From Mesorhizobium sp. LMG 17147 (lineage in GTDB: Bacteria > Pseudomonadota > Alphaproteobacteria > Rhizobiales > Rhizobiaceae), in contig NZ_JANCTC010000002.1 in NCBI RefSeq assembly GCF_024297145.1, positions 703,957-767,956 of the forward strand: a stretch of DNA of 64,000 bases, given 5' to 3'. Shown here in pieces: positions 7,605 to 17,025 of the stretch (position 1 is its first letter; each line of letters begins with the position of its first letter). The translations under genes and the position numbers were made by a program. The notes beneath the pieces were generated by a model, which worked only from the letters and a program-made list of their open reading frames with translations, had not been told where the DNA came from and did not search any database.

Positions 7605-9218
7605 TCAGCCCATTTCGGGATTCGGCTGGCTGCGACCCGACTTGCTTGACCGCAGCAGCAGCGCCAGCGGAACCAGCAGGGCGGTTGCCACCGCGCAGTA
7701 GCGGAAGACATCGACATAGGCGAGCAGCGTGGCCTGGCGGGCGATCAACTGACCAAGCCAGCCGATCGCCTGCTGCTTCGCCTCGACCATCGGCGAACCC
7801 TGGGCGACGAAATGCTCAGTCGCCTGCCGAAGCGCCTGCTGATAGCCGGGCGACGATTGCACGGTGTGGCCGACCAGATTCGATTGATGGATCTGGGAGC
7901 TTTGCGCAATGACGGTGTTGGACAGCGAGACGCCGATGCTGCCGCCGATATTGCGTGCAACGTTGATCAGCGCCGACGCCTGGTTGGTCTTCTGCGGGGG
8001 CAGGCCGACATAGGCCGCGGTTGAAATGGGAATGAACAGGAACGGCAGCCCGACCATCAGGAAAACACGGGCAAAGGCAAAGAAGCGGAAGCTGGCGTCC
8101 GGAGTAAGCGAAGTCATGTGCCAAAGGGCCACTGCGACCACCGACATGCCCATCATGATCAGATATTTGGGCTGCACGATGCTGCCTACAAATCCGGACA
8201 CCGGCATCAAGATCAGCATGGCGATGCCGCCCGGCATCATCGAAAGGCCCGAGAGCGTCGCGGTGTAGGCAAATGTCGTCTGCTGCAGCTGCGGCACGAT
8301 CTGGGTGGTGCTGAACAGGATAGCACCGACTGCCATCATGACCAGGAACGCCGTGCCGAACTGGCGCGTGAACAATAGGCGCATGTCGACGACCGGATCG
8401 CTGCGACCGATTTCCCATGGGATAAGCAGCAGGAACGCGATCGCGGAAATCACTGCGAAAGTGGTGATGAGATTCGAGGCGAACCAATCGTAGCGCTGGC
8501 CCCGGTCGAGAAAGATCTCCAGGCACCCCAAGGCTATCGCCACCAGGACGAAACCGACCCCATCGATCTTCAGGCCGCCTTTCAGCCGTTCCTTGCGTTC
8601 GCGTTCGAGTACGTCCGGTTCGACCAACAGCCACTGCACCAGCGCCAGCGACAGGATGCCGAACGGCACGTTGATGAAGAAGATCCAGTGCCAGGAGAAA
8701 TGGTCCGTCAGCCAGCCGCCGATCGTCGGCCCGACCGTCGGCGCGACGATGACCGCAATGCCGTAAAGCGCGAAGGCCTGCGAGCGCTTTTCTGGCGGGA
8801 AGGTATCGGCAAGGATCGATTGCTCGCTTGGCGCCATGCCGCCGCCGCCGAGTCCCTGAAGGACCCTGAACAGGATGAGCAGTTCCAGGTTGGGTGCCAG
8901 TCCGCACAGCAGCGACGCGACGGTGAAGGTCGCAACGCAGAGCATGTAGTAGCGCTTGCGGCCGATGACGTTTGCCAGCCAGCCGCTGACCGGGATGATC
9001 ACCGAGTTGGCAACGAGATAGGTGGTAATCACCCAGGTGCTTTCGTCCATTCCGGCCGCCAGGCTGCCGGCGATATTGCGCAGGGCGACATTGGCGATCG
9101 AGGTGTCCAGCACCAGCATGAAAGTGGCGATGGAGACGACGACGGCGATAAGCCAGGGATTGTGCGTCCCGGCGGCGGATCGGCTTTCGCCCTGATTTCT
9201 GGCGGTTTCGCCGTTCAT
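7605..9218 (-). CDS. emrB: DHA2-family MFS multidrug efflux transporter (EmrB-like)
   Basis: A 537-residue inner-membrane proton antiporter with the 14-helix DHA2 pattern. It has motif C-type and DHA2 hallmarks: LDTSIANVALRNIAGSLAA in helix 1, WVITTYLVANSVIIPVSGWL in helix 2, RVLQGLGGGGMAP in helix 4 and GPTIGGWLTDHFSWHWIFFIN in helix 5. The protein should export hydrophobic drugs through a tripartite complex. It overlaps the upstream adaptor gene by ATGA, forming a classic emrA-emrB order. No outer-membrane channel gene is nearby. Confidence 0.9.
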   Translation of the reverse strand: MNGETARNQGESRSAAGTHNPWLIAVVVSIATFMLVLDTSIANVALRNIAGSLAAGMDESTWVITTYLVANSVIIPVSGWLANVIGRKRYYMLCVATFTVASLLCGLAPNLELLILFRVLQGLGGGGMAPSEQSILADTFPPEKRSQAFALYGIAVIVAPTVGPTIGGWLTDHFSWHWIFFINVPFGILSLALVQWLLVEPDVLERERKERLKGGLKIDGVGFVLVAIALGCLEIFLDRGQRYDWFASNLITTFAVISAIAFLLLIPWEIGRSDPVVDMRLLFTRQFGTAFLVMMAVGAILFSTTQIVPQLQQTTFAYTATLSGLSMMPGGIAMLILMPVSGFVGSIVQPKYLIMMGMSVVAVALWHMTSLTPDASFRFFAFARVFLMVGLPFLFIPISTAAYVGLPPQKTNQASALINVARNIGGSIGVSLSNTVIAQSSQIHQSNLVGHTVQSSPGYQQALRQATEHFVAQGSPMVEAKQQAIGWLGQLIARQATLLAYVDVFRYCAVATALLVPLALLLRSSKSGRSQPNPEMG

Positions 9219-10450
9219 CGCACCTTGACCGTCGGCACCACCGACAGACCTGGACCGAGAAGCACATCCGGCGGCTTGTCGAAGACGATCTTGACCGGCA
9301 CGCGCTGCACCACCTTGACGTAATTGCCGGTGGCATTTTCAGCCGGCAGGAGGCTGAAGGCGGTGCCGCTGCCGGCCTGGATGCTGTCGACGCGGCCATG
9401 GAAGGACTTGTCCGGGTAGGCGTCGATGTCGATGTCGACCGGCTGTCCCTGCCGCATCAGATCGAGCTGCGTCTCCTTGAAGTTGGCCCTTACCCAGACC
9501 TCGTCGGGAACGAACATCATCAATACCTGGCCGGGTTGGGCGTAGGTGCCGTTCGCGGCGGAAATGCTCGTTGCGCGCCCGGCTGCGGGTGCTGTGATGG
9601 TCGTGCGCGACAGCGTCGTGCGAGCTTGCTCCTGGCTGGCCTTGGCCTGCTCGAGCTGCGCCTCGGCGCTCCTGGCCTGTGCCTGCAAGACCGAAACCTG
9701 GCTTTTTGCCGAGGCGACATTGGCCTCGGCGCTGTCCAGCGCGGCCTGGTCCTGACGCAACGTCGATGCCGCCTGCTGCGCCTGCTGCTGCGTTGCCGTG
9801 CCCCTGGCCAGGAGTTCGCGGTTGCGTTGATCCTCGGCCTTGGCGAAATCCAGCGCTGCCTTGGCCTGGGTAACCTGCCTCTGGGCAGCGTTCACCTTTG
9901 CGTTTTGAGCCTCGATCTGGGCGGTGACATTGACGATTGCGGCCTCGGCCGCAGCGACGCCGGCATCGGCCTGCTTCAGGTTTGCCTGATAGTCGCTGTC
10001 ATCGATACGCAGGAGGACATCGCCGGCCTGTACATGCTGATTGTCGGTAACCGCCAGCTCGGTAACGCGGCCGGCTATTTGCGCGCCGATCGTCACCGTG
10101 CGCGCGTCTATGAAGGCGTCGTCGGTCGATTCGTACTGGCGAGCGTTCAGCCACCAGATCGCGATGCCTGCCGCGACGAGCAACAGCGCAAGTGCTATCG
10201 CTGCGGCCGCATAGGGATGGCGCCTGGGAAAGCCGAGCAGACCGGCCTTTCGCTGCGAGGCATTCCCGTCGGGCTTTTCCTGCCGGGGCTCTGCCGATCG
10301 CCCACGAGATTCTCGCACCCGGGCCGGTTGCTCCCGAGTTTCATTTACAGGCTCGACGTCTTGCTCGACGCTTTGAGGCTTCGTGTCCAACGGAATTGCT
10401 TTCAAGACTGATATTGCAGCCGCCGAAGCGGACGCAAAGCCAAACGGCAA
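9215..10450 (-). CDS. emrA: HlyD/EmrA-type membrane fusion protein
   Basis: A 411-residue periplasmic adaptor. A cytoplasmic N-terminus of about 75 polar residues is followed by one membrane helix (about 78-101, AAAAIALALLLVAAGIAIWW), a lipoyl-type half motif (TIGAQIAGRVTELAVTDNQHV), a long Ala/Gln coiled coil (about 150-285) and a beta-barrel with ITAPAAGRATSI and GNYVKVVQRVPVKI. The N-terminal extension is longer than in E. coli EmrA, so the start could be later. It is the first gene of the pair; no regulator gene is next to it. Confidence 0.9.
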   Translation of the reverse strand: MPFGFASASAAAISVLKAIPLDTKPQSVEQDVEPVNETREQPARVRESRGRSAEPRQEKPDGNASQRKAGLLGFPRRHPYAAAAIALALLLVAAGIAIWWLNARQYESTDDAFIDARTVTIGAQIAGRVTELAVTDNQHVQAGDVLLRIDDSDYQANLKQADAGVAAAEAAIVNVTAQIEAQNAKVNAAQRQVTQAKAALDFAKAEDQRNRELLARGTATQQQAQQAASTLRQDQAALDSAEANVASAKSQVSVLQAQARSAEAQLEQAKASQEQARTTLSRTTITAPAAGRATSISAANGTYAQPGQVLMMFVPDEVWVRANFKETQLDLMRQGQPVDIDIDAYPDKSFHGRVDSIQAGSGTAFSLLPAENATGNYVKVVQRVPVKIVFDKPPDVLLGPGLSVVPTVKVR

Positions 10451-10667
10451 GCTTCCGCAAAAGTTCCTGTCCGGAATGGGGTGGTCGGGTTAACGGGTCG
10501 ACATCGAACCCATCGAGCGGTGCCGACGCGTTGGAACTAGAGCGCCGTTTCACCGGGTAGGTGATTCATATGCTTCATGTTGCGGCGGTCCGGCCTTGTC
10601 AGCGCTCCACGGCGCGATAATTGCTCATGAAGGCGTGGGCAAATTCACCTGTCGACAGGAGCCGACC

Positions 10668-11099
10668 ATGAAACATCAAACACTCGACCAACTGCAAGCC
10701 GTCGCGGAAGTTGAGTCCTTCGCGGCGTATCCGGCGATGACTCGAAACCAGCGGATTGAACGTTGGGCGGAACTTCTCGAACAAAACCCGACGCGATGCC
10801 TTGGGGCGCTTCCAGGCACCGAATATATGAACAGGGAAGCGCGCGACAGATCGCGTGGTGCTGGAACGCCGCTCACCGTCGCCTTCGAGGATCCGGTTCT
10901 GCGTGCCATGGGGCTGAAGGACGATACCTATGGTGAGGCAAAGCGCTTCTTCGAACTGAGCGATCGGCAGTTGCACCAAATCGTTTGCCATTGCCATGTC
11001 GGTGCTACGATGCAAGCGCGATGGGCCGCTGCCAGGGTGCGCGGGATAGTCCGCGGCAACAGATTTGTTGCCTGGCTGAAGGGATTGATCGCGCATTGA
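10668..11099 (+). CDS. Conserved hypothetical protein
   Basis: A 143-residue soluble protein with no recognised domain. Notable segments are AAYPAMTRNQRIERWAELLE, ALPGTEYMNREARD and a C-terminal HCHVGATMQARWAAARVRGI, which reads as an amphipathic helix. AGGAG at 10657-10661 lies 6 nt before the ATG at 10668, which decides against an upstream in-frame ATG at 10596. It is isolated, with about 260 bp of apparently empty sequence after it. Confidence 0.65.
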   Translation: MKHQTLDQLQAVAEVESFAAYPAMTRNQRIERWAELLEQNPTRCLGALPGTEYMNREARDRSRGAGTPLTVAFEDPVLRAMGLKDDTYGEAKRFFELSDRQLHQIVCHCHVGATMQARWAAARVRGIVRGNRFVAWLKGLIAH

Positions 11100-11362
11100 C
11101 GCGGTACGAGGAACGGCGGAACACGCGTTCTTTCTGCGCCGTTGAGAGCGCTTCCGAACTTGGAAGGGCACGTGCCACGTCGGGCCGCGCAGATTGTGAA
11201 ACTCCTCGACGCTTGGCTGCGCCTTGTCGCGGCCATGCGTCCGTTTTGATGCGAGAATTTGAGTTGGCCCGCCGCAAGTGAGAGCCGTCGTCCGACCGGC
11301 GTTCGAGCGCAGTCGAGGCAGGTGCGATCTGGCTAGGATGGACCCGCGACCCTTTGACGTGG

Positions 11363-12553
11363 CTAACGATCGATTTCTCCGAACACGATGTCGAGCGAGC
11401 CGATGATCGCGGCAACATCGGCGATCATATGGCCTCGGGACAGGAAATCCATCGCCTGCAGGTGGGCGAAGGAAGGTGCGCGGATCTTGCATCGGTAGGG
11501 AACATTGCCTCCGTCCGACACGAGGTAGACGCCGAACTCGCCCTTCGGCGCCTCGACGGCGGCGTAGACTTCACCGCTCGGCACGCGAATGCCTTCGGTG
11601 TAGAGTTTGAAATGGTGGATCGTCGCTTCCATCGAGCGCTTCATCGTGGCACGCGGCGGCGGCGTGATCTTGTGGTTCGGGATCGCGACCGGTCCCTGGC
11701 CTTTGGGTGAGCGCAACTTTTCCAGGCATTGCCGCATGATCCGGACCGACTGGCGCATTTCCTCCATGCGTACAAGATAGCGGTCGTAGCAGTCGCCATG
11801 CTTGCCGACCGGAATATCGAAATCCATCTCCGAATAGCATTCGTATGGCTGCGCCTTGCGCAGATCCCAGGATGCCCCCGATCCGCGCACCATCACGCCG
11901 GAAAAGCCCCAGGCCCAGGCATCATCGAGGCCGATCACGCCGACATCGACATTGCGCTGCTTGAAGATGCGGTTCTCGGTCAACAGCTCGTCGAGATTGT
12001 CGCAGACCTTGAGGAACGGATCGCAGAACTTCCAGATGTCGTCGAGGAGTTCCGGCGGCAGATCCTGATGCACGCCGCCGACCCTGAAATAATTCGCGTG
12101 CATGCGGGCGCCGGACGCGCGCTCATAAAAGACCATCAGCTTCTCGCGCTCGGCGAAACCCCAGAGCGGCGGCGTCAGCGCGCCGATGTCCATGGCTTGC
12201 GTGGTGACGTTGAGGAGGTGCGACAGCAGCCGGCCTATTTCGCAGAAAAGCACGCGAATGAGCTGTCCGCGTTTCGGAACCGATATTTCGAGGAGCTTCT
12301 CGGCGGCGAGACAGAATGCATGCTCCTGGTTCATCGGCGCGACGTAGTCGAGCCGGTCGAAATAGGGCAAGGCCTGCAGGTAGTTCTTGTATTCGATGAG
12401 CTTTTCGGTGCCGCGATGCAGCAGGCCGATATGGGGATCGGCGCGTTCCACGATCTCGCCGTCGAGTTCGAGCACCAGCCGCAGGACGCCGTGAGCGGAG
12501 GGATGTTGTGGCCCGAAATTGATGGTGAAGTTGCGAACTGCAGCCTCGACCAT
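11363..12553 (-). CDS. nuoD: NADH-quinone oxidoreductase subunit D (49 kDa), stand-alone paralogue
   Basis: A full-length 396-residue NuoD. Complex I hallmarks are [17 protein letters not shown] at the N-terminus, the [14 protein letters not shown] segment with quinone-site residues, and the C-terminal [18 protein letters not shown] and [15 protein letters not shown] precedes the ATG at 12553. NuoD normally sits in a nuoA-N operon between nuoC and nuoE; here no other nuo gene is present within more than 10 kb on either side. It is therefore probably a second copy, and its role is uncertain. Confidence 0.9.
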   Translation of the reverse strand: MVEAAVRNFTINFGPQHPSAHGVLRLVLELDGEIVERADPHIGLLHRGTEKLIEYKNYLQALPYFDRLDYVAPMNQEHAFCLAAEKLLEISVPKRGQLIRVLFCEIGRLLSHLLNVTTQAMDIGALTPPLWGFAEREKLMVFYERASGARMHANYFRVGGVHQDLPPELLDDIWKFCDPFLKVCDNLDELLTENRIFKQRNVDVGVIGLDDAWAWGFSGVMVRGSGASWDLRKAQPYECYSEMDFDIPVGKHGDCYDRYLVRMEEMRQSVRIMRQCLEKLRSPKGQGPVAIPNHKITPPPRATMKRSMEATIHHFKLYTEGIRVPSGEVYAAVEAPKGEFGVYLVSDGGNVPYRCKIRAPSFAHLQAMDFLSRGHMIADVAAIIGSLDIVFGEIDR

Positions 12554-12619
12554 GACAGTCCTCCGCGATCAGGCGGGCTTTGGTTCCGTGCCGGAGCCGG
12601 CTTGTCCGCTTTCAGCCGC

Positions 12620-13045
12620 TCACGTCGTCGTCTGGATGATCAGCGTCAGCGTGCCGTCGCCGTCGATATTGGCCGCCACGACCTGCGTGGAATTGAGCCC
12701 GTTCGCCGCCAGTGCCGATGCCGCCTGCGGCGATGCGTCGATCGAACTTTGCAGGATGCGCAAATCCTCGGCGCTGGTCTGGGTGACGACGGCCTCCGCC
12801 TGTGCCTTGATGTCAGGAGGCAGATCCTCCATCGCCACGATTGTCACTGCGGTGAAATTCTGGGCGGAGAAGGCATCGTCCGGTGTAGCCTGGTCGGGAG
12901 TGGTCCCTTGGGGCGTGGCTTGCTCCGGCAAGGTTTGCGGCGCCGTCGGCGGCACAGGGGCAAGCTCTGGTCCCACGGATTGCGCATAGACCGGCGAGGC
13001 AAGGGCCAGTGCCGAAAGTGTGGCAATTGTCGTCGATAGGCGCAT
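12620..13045 (-). CDS. Exported hypothetical protein
   Basis: A 141-residue secreted protein: Sec signal peptide (MRLSTTIATLSALALASPVYA) with AxA-type cleavage near residue 21, then a Pro/Gln/Thr-rich linker (about 25-58) and a small acidic C-terminal domain (IVAMEDLPPDIKAQAEAVV, ending LIIQTTT). No family recognised. It lies immediately upstream of nuoD on the same strand with a 66-bp gap and may share a transcript with it. Confidence 0.65.
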   Translation of the reverse strand: MRLSTTIATLSALALASPVYAQSVGPELAPVPPTAPQTLPEQATPQGTTPDQATPDDAFSAQNFTAVTIVAMEDLPPDIKAQAEAVVTQTSAEDLRILQSSIDASPQAASALAANGLNSTQVVAANIDGDGTLTLIIQTTT

Positions 13046-13217
13046 GGCCGTTCCTTCCGTTTGCTCAGCGGACGATCAATTCGGTGACGACAAAACCATC
13101 GTGTCGAAATATGGTTCCGTGACTGAGGTGCTGTCTTGTACTGAGTTACTGAGTGCTGTCTGGCCGAAAGCCGTGATTGTCGCGGAGAGCAGGGCGCGAA
13201 ATCCGGCGTTGCCTGTC

Positions 13218-13445
13218 TCAGGCAGCGGCGTGGCTGCGATCGGGCTGCGGCCAGCGCTGCAAGGCTTCACGGCCCTGAGCGGTCAGTTCGTAGATCCCGC
13301 GATCGGTGCGCGCGAACCAGCGATACACGTTGTGCAGCAGAATCTTGGGTGCGTTCGGCAGGTTGGGCTTCAAGTCACGCGGCCGTTTTGGGCCGTCGGC
13401 GAGTGCTGCGGCGCATGCCAGTGCCTGCTGGCGATAAGCGGTCAT
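13218..13445 (-). pseudogene. DUF2161 protein, C-terminal piece (split gene)
   Basis: A 75-residue reading frame starting MTAYRQQALACAAAL, containing ILLHNVYRWFARTDRGIYELT and reading like a small winged-helix domain. In DUF2161 family proteins as I know them, this sequence continues directly from the nuclease-like domain encoded just upstream (13442-13891). Here the two lie in different frames, joined by an ATGA overlap at 13442-13445. The piece may be translated by coupling or may be dead. Confidence 0.6.
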
Positions 13446-13891
13446 ATCGGCGCACGTGAGCCGCCGCCGGCGACAGGATCGCCCTGCCGACGCCGATGTT
13501 CGTCGATTAGTTTCGAGCGGCGCCGGGGATCCCGACGCGGAGCCAATGCCGTCGGGCTGAGCAGCACCTGAACCTCGCCATTCGGTCGCACGCCAAGCAG
13601 GCCAAAGCCGAGCCGACGGCAGAGATTGCGGTATCTCACATCGCTCTCGCGGCCCTTGCCACGGGCCGACATGCATGCCGCGAGCCAGACCTCGTCGCTC
13701 GCCGCCATACGGTCGACGCCCTGGAGGATCAGCTCGAGATTGAACTTCAGCTTCAGCTCGCAGATGACGACGATCGGTGGAGAGTCGGCACTCAGCGCCA
13801 GCAGGTCGCAGCCGCCGATCTCGCCCTTGACCATAAATCCCAGGCCTTCGAGGAAGGCCTTGACCGGGCTGTAGAGTGAAGTTTCGAGCAT
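13442..13891 (-). pseudogene. DUF2161 PD-(D/E)XK-type protein, N-terminal piece
   Basis: A 149-residue frame holding the PD-(D/E)XK core of DUF2161: ETSLYSPVKAFLEGLGF with the first Glu, GEIGGCDLLAL with the Asp, and VVICELKLKFNLEL with the E-x-K pair, followed by LAACMSARGKGRESDVRYRNL. It ends ...GSRAPI then TGA, exactly where family members continue into MTAYRQQ. The sequence CCGATATGACC would restore one frame with one extra base, so a 1-nt deletion is the simple explanation. The nuclease-like half itself is intact. Confidence 0.65.
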
Positions 13892-14020
13892 GGGCCTTTT
13901 GTTGGCTGCGAATCATCCCGCCGATCCGCGGTTCAGCGCGATGATCGCTCTTTGCCGTTGAACAGGAGGTAAACGACGGCCAAACAAATGGTCAGAGCAG
14001 TGCCGCGGCCGCTTGCGAAT

Positions 14021-14044
14021 TTGGTATGCTGGTATAATGTGTAC
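14021..14044 (+). promoter_or_regulatory. NanR-like operator 1, upstream of apnO
   Basis: CTGGTATAATGTGTAC at 14029-14044 is preceded by TTGGTATG, giving two GGTAT(A/G) units spaced by 2 bp. The E. coli NanR operator is built from GGTATA repeats, and a NanR/FadR-type regulator is encoded at 23891-24604. The same core recurs at 15101 and 24721. TATAAT at 14033-14038 would also serve as a -10 element, so binding would block initiation. Confidence 0.65.
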
Positions 14045-14227
14045 CTGAGGTAGCATGCTCCGCGTGGCTGCGCTGGACATCGGGGCGCCCGAGACATCGT
14101 CCAGGCATCGTCATTTGAGCGGCGGCTTCCCCGCGTTTTTTAATCCGCCAGCCGGCGGCAATGTGCATACGAGTCAATGAGATGACGATCGGTAGGGCCG
14201 TCGTTGGAATTCAGGAGTAACGGACAT

Positions 14228-15055
14228 ATGACAACGATTGCGCTGTTTGGTGCAGGCGGCAAAATGGGTTACCGTCTGTCGACCAATTTTCGCGGATCTT
14301 CGTATACGATACGCCATGTCGAGGTCAGCGACGCCGGCCGCGAGCGGCTGAAGTCGGGCCTCGGCATCGATGCCGTCAGCGCCGATGAGGCGCTTGATGG
14401 CGCCGATGTGGTGATCCTGGCGGTGCCGGACACGCACATCGGCAAGGTCGCGGCGAGTATCGAGAGCAAGCTTGCGTCAGGCACGATGGTCGTCGTGCTC
14501 GACGCCGCGGCACCTTTCGCCGGGCATTTGCCGAAGCGGCCGGACCTGACCTATTTCGTCACCCACCCCTGCCATCCGCCGATCTTCAACGACGAGACCG
14601 ACATGGCGGCCAAGAAGGACTATTTCGGCGGCGTCAAGGCCAAGCAGCATATGGTCAGCGCCTTGATGCAAGGACCGGAGGAGGATTTCGCCAAGGGTGA
14701 GGCGATCGCAAAGATCATCTGGGCGCCGGTCATGCGCTCCCATCGCGTCACTGTCGATCAGATGGCCCTGCTCGAGCCCGGCCTTTCGGAAACGGTATGC
14801 GCTTCGCTGCTCGTCGTCATGAAAGAGGCGGTCGACGAGGTGGTGGCGCGCGGGGTCGACAAGCAGGCGGCGCTCGACTTCCTGCTTGGTCATATGAACG
14901 TGCTTGGCGCCGTCATCTTCGGCGAGACCAAAGGCGTGTTCTCCGACGCCTGCAACAAGGCGATAGAGTTCGGCAAGCCGGTTCTGATGCGCGACGACTG
15001 GAAACGGGTGTTCGAGCCGGAGGAAATTGCCGCGAGCATTCAGCGCATCACTTGA
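14228..15055 (+). CDS. apnO: D-apionate oxidoisomerase
   Basis: A 275-residue NAD-binding protein of the 6-phosphogluconate-dehydrogenase superfamily, with a Rossmann start IALFGAGGKMGYRL and a catalytic-domain C-terminal half (HPCHPPIFNDETDM, MALLEPGLSETVC, FLLGHMNVLGAVIF). In the described D-apiose pathways ApnO oxidises D-apionate with migration of the hydroxymethyl group to give 3-oxo-isoapionate. The function rests on this fold plus the lactonase, kinase and RuBisCO-like genes of the same locus. AGGAG (14213-14217) supports the ATG at 14228. It is the first gene after operator 1. Confidence 0.82.
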   Translation: MTTIALFGAGGKMGYRLSTNFRGSSYTIRHVEVSDAGRERLKSGLGIDAVSADEALDGADVVILAVPDTHIGKVAASIESKLASGTMVVVLDAAAPFAGHLPKRPDLTYFVTHPCHPPIFNDETDMAAKKDYFGGVKAKQHMVSALMQGPEEDFAKGEAIAKIIWAPVMRSHRVTVDQMALLEPGLSETVCASLLVVMKEAVDEVVARGVDKQAALDFLLGHMNVLGAVIFGETKGVFSDACNKAIEFGKPVLMRDDWKRVFEPEEIAASIQRIT

Positions 15056-15100
15056 GGGCAGTGACGCGTCTTTCGAAACATGTCACCTGAAATTGTCATT

Positions 15101-15115
15101 GACTCATTATACCAG
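15101..15115 (-). promoter_or_regulatory. NanR-like operator 2, upstream of the ABC importer
   Basis: GACTCATTATACCAG at 15101-15115 is the reverse complement of the operator core CTGGTATAATG found at 14029 and 24726-24736. It lies 204 bp before the binding-protein start and overlaps TTGACT (15099-15104), a possible -35 element, so a bound repressor would occlude the importer promoter. Confidence 0.65.
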
Positions 15116-15261
15116 TTGCCTTAGCTGTTCGATGGATCGGACCGTCAAGCTTCGCAGCAGGCTCAGGGGCCAGATGAGTGGGGGTAGTGGAAGCGATCCG
15201 TCGAAGTGAAGCCGGCAAAGGCTTGTGAATCTGACGCGACCCACCACCTACGGCCGGCTAG

Positions 15262-16260
<999 letters not shown>

Positions 16261-16278
16261 GCCGGCGTAACATCAAGC

Positions 16279-16308
16279 GCAAGGGACGAGCTCCGGTTCG
16301 TCCCTTGC
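16279..16308 (+). terminator. Hairpin after the binding-protein gene (attenuator or mRNA stabiliser)
   Basis: GCAAGGGACGA (16279-16289) pairs perfectly with TCGTCCCTTGC (16298-16308), an 11-bp stem with an 8-nt loop, followed by TTCCATTTC. It sits between the binding-protein gene and the rest of the ABC operon, the usual place for partial termination or 3' end protection. Confidence 0.7.
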
Positions 16309-16371
16309 TTCCATTTCGCCCTTGTTTCCATTTCTCTGGGTGCTCCTGACCGCCATGCCGAACGAGCCGAC

Positions 16372-17025
16372 ATGTTCAACACGCTGACCCGGCCGATCCT
16401 TGTCGGATCGCTCCTTGCAGCTATAGTCAGCCTGACCGCCTGCAAGATCCTGCCGACGCCGTCAGCGGAAAATGGCGGCACTGGCTCGGCCTTCAATCCC
16501 GACAAGAAGGTCGAGGACATCTGGGCGGCGAAAGCGATACCCTATCTGCAGCAGAAGGCCGGCCCGTTTCCCGAGGTTCATGCTTTGGCGAAGACCGATC
16601 CCGCCGCTGCCGGCGCCAAATACGGCAATCCGAAAAAGCAGGCGAATTCGCCATGGACCTTCGCCGTCCGGCTCGGGGGCAAGGTCGTTGCAGCCAATAC
16701 ACAGTCACGCGCGGCGACAATGGACGTCGATGCCGACGGCGACGGCAAGGCGGATGCGCGAGTGCAGATCGGACCCGCCATGCGCGGTACAGCGCTGCGC
16801 GACAGCCTTGACTTCATTCAATTCAACGATTTCACCAATCAGATCGACTTCGCCCAGTTCGGCAAGGCCTTCAACGCCTACGCCGACAAGACCGTACTTT
16901 CCAAGCTGCCGCGCGAGGCACTCGAGGGCCGAAGCGTCAAGATCCTCGGCGCCTATACGCCAGGCAGTGGCCAGGACCTGCCGCTGGTGACGCCGGCGGA
17001 GGCAGAGATCGGGCCGAAGCCATGA
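16372..17025 (+). CDS. DUF2291 lipoprotein of the sugar ABC operon
   Basis: A 217-residue predicted lipoprotein: hydrophobic leader with lipobox LTAC (Cys about residue 24), then a DUF2291 domain with VEDIWAAKAIPYLQQKA, FAVRLGGKVVAANTQSRAATMDVD and LDFIQFNDFTNQIDFAQFGKAF. DUF2291 genes commonly sit between the binding protein and ATPase of pentose ABC operons; their job is unknown, perhaps at the importer. The stop overlaps the ATPase start by 4 nt (ATGA). Confidence 0.82.
   Translation: MFNTLTRPILVGSLLAAIVSLTACKILPTPSAENGGTGSAFNPDKKVEDIWAAKAIPYLQQKAGPFPEVHALAKTDPAAAGAKYGNPKKQANSPWTFAVRLGGKVVAANTQSRAATMDVDADGDGKADARVQIGPAMRGTALRDSLDFIQFNDFTNQIDFAQFGKAFNAYADKTVLSKLPREALEGRSVKILGAYTPGSGQDLPLVTPAEAEIGPKP

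Noticed and set aside
7816..9399. Minus-strand frame of 527 codons overlapping the EmrB gene in another frame
   Set aside because: Arg/His-rich translation; the EmrB frame carries all transporter motifs.
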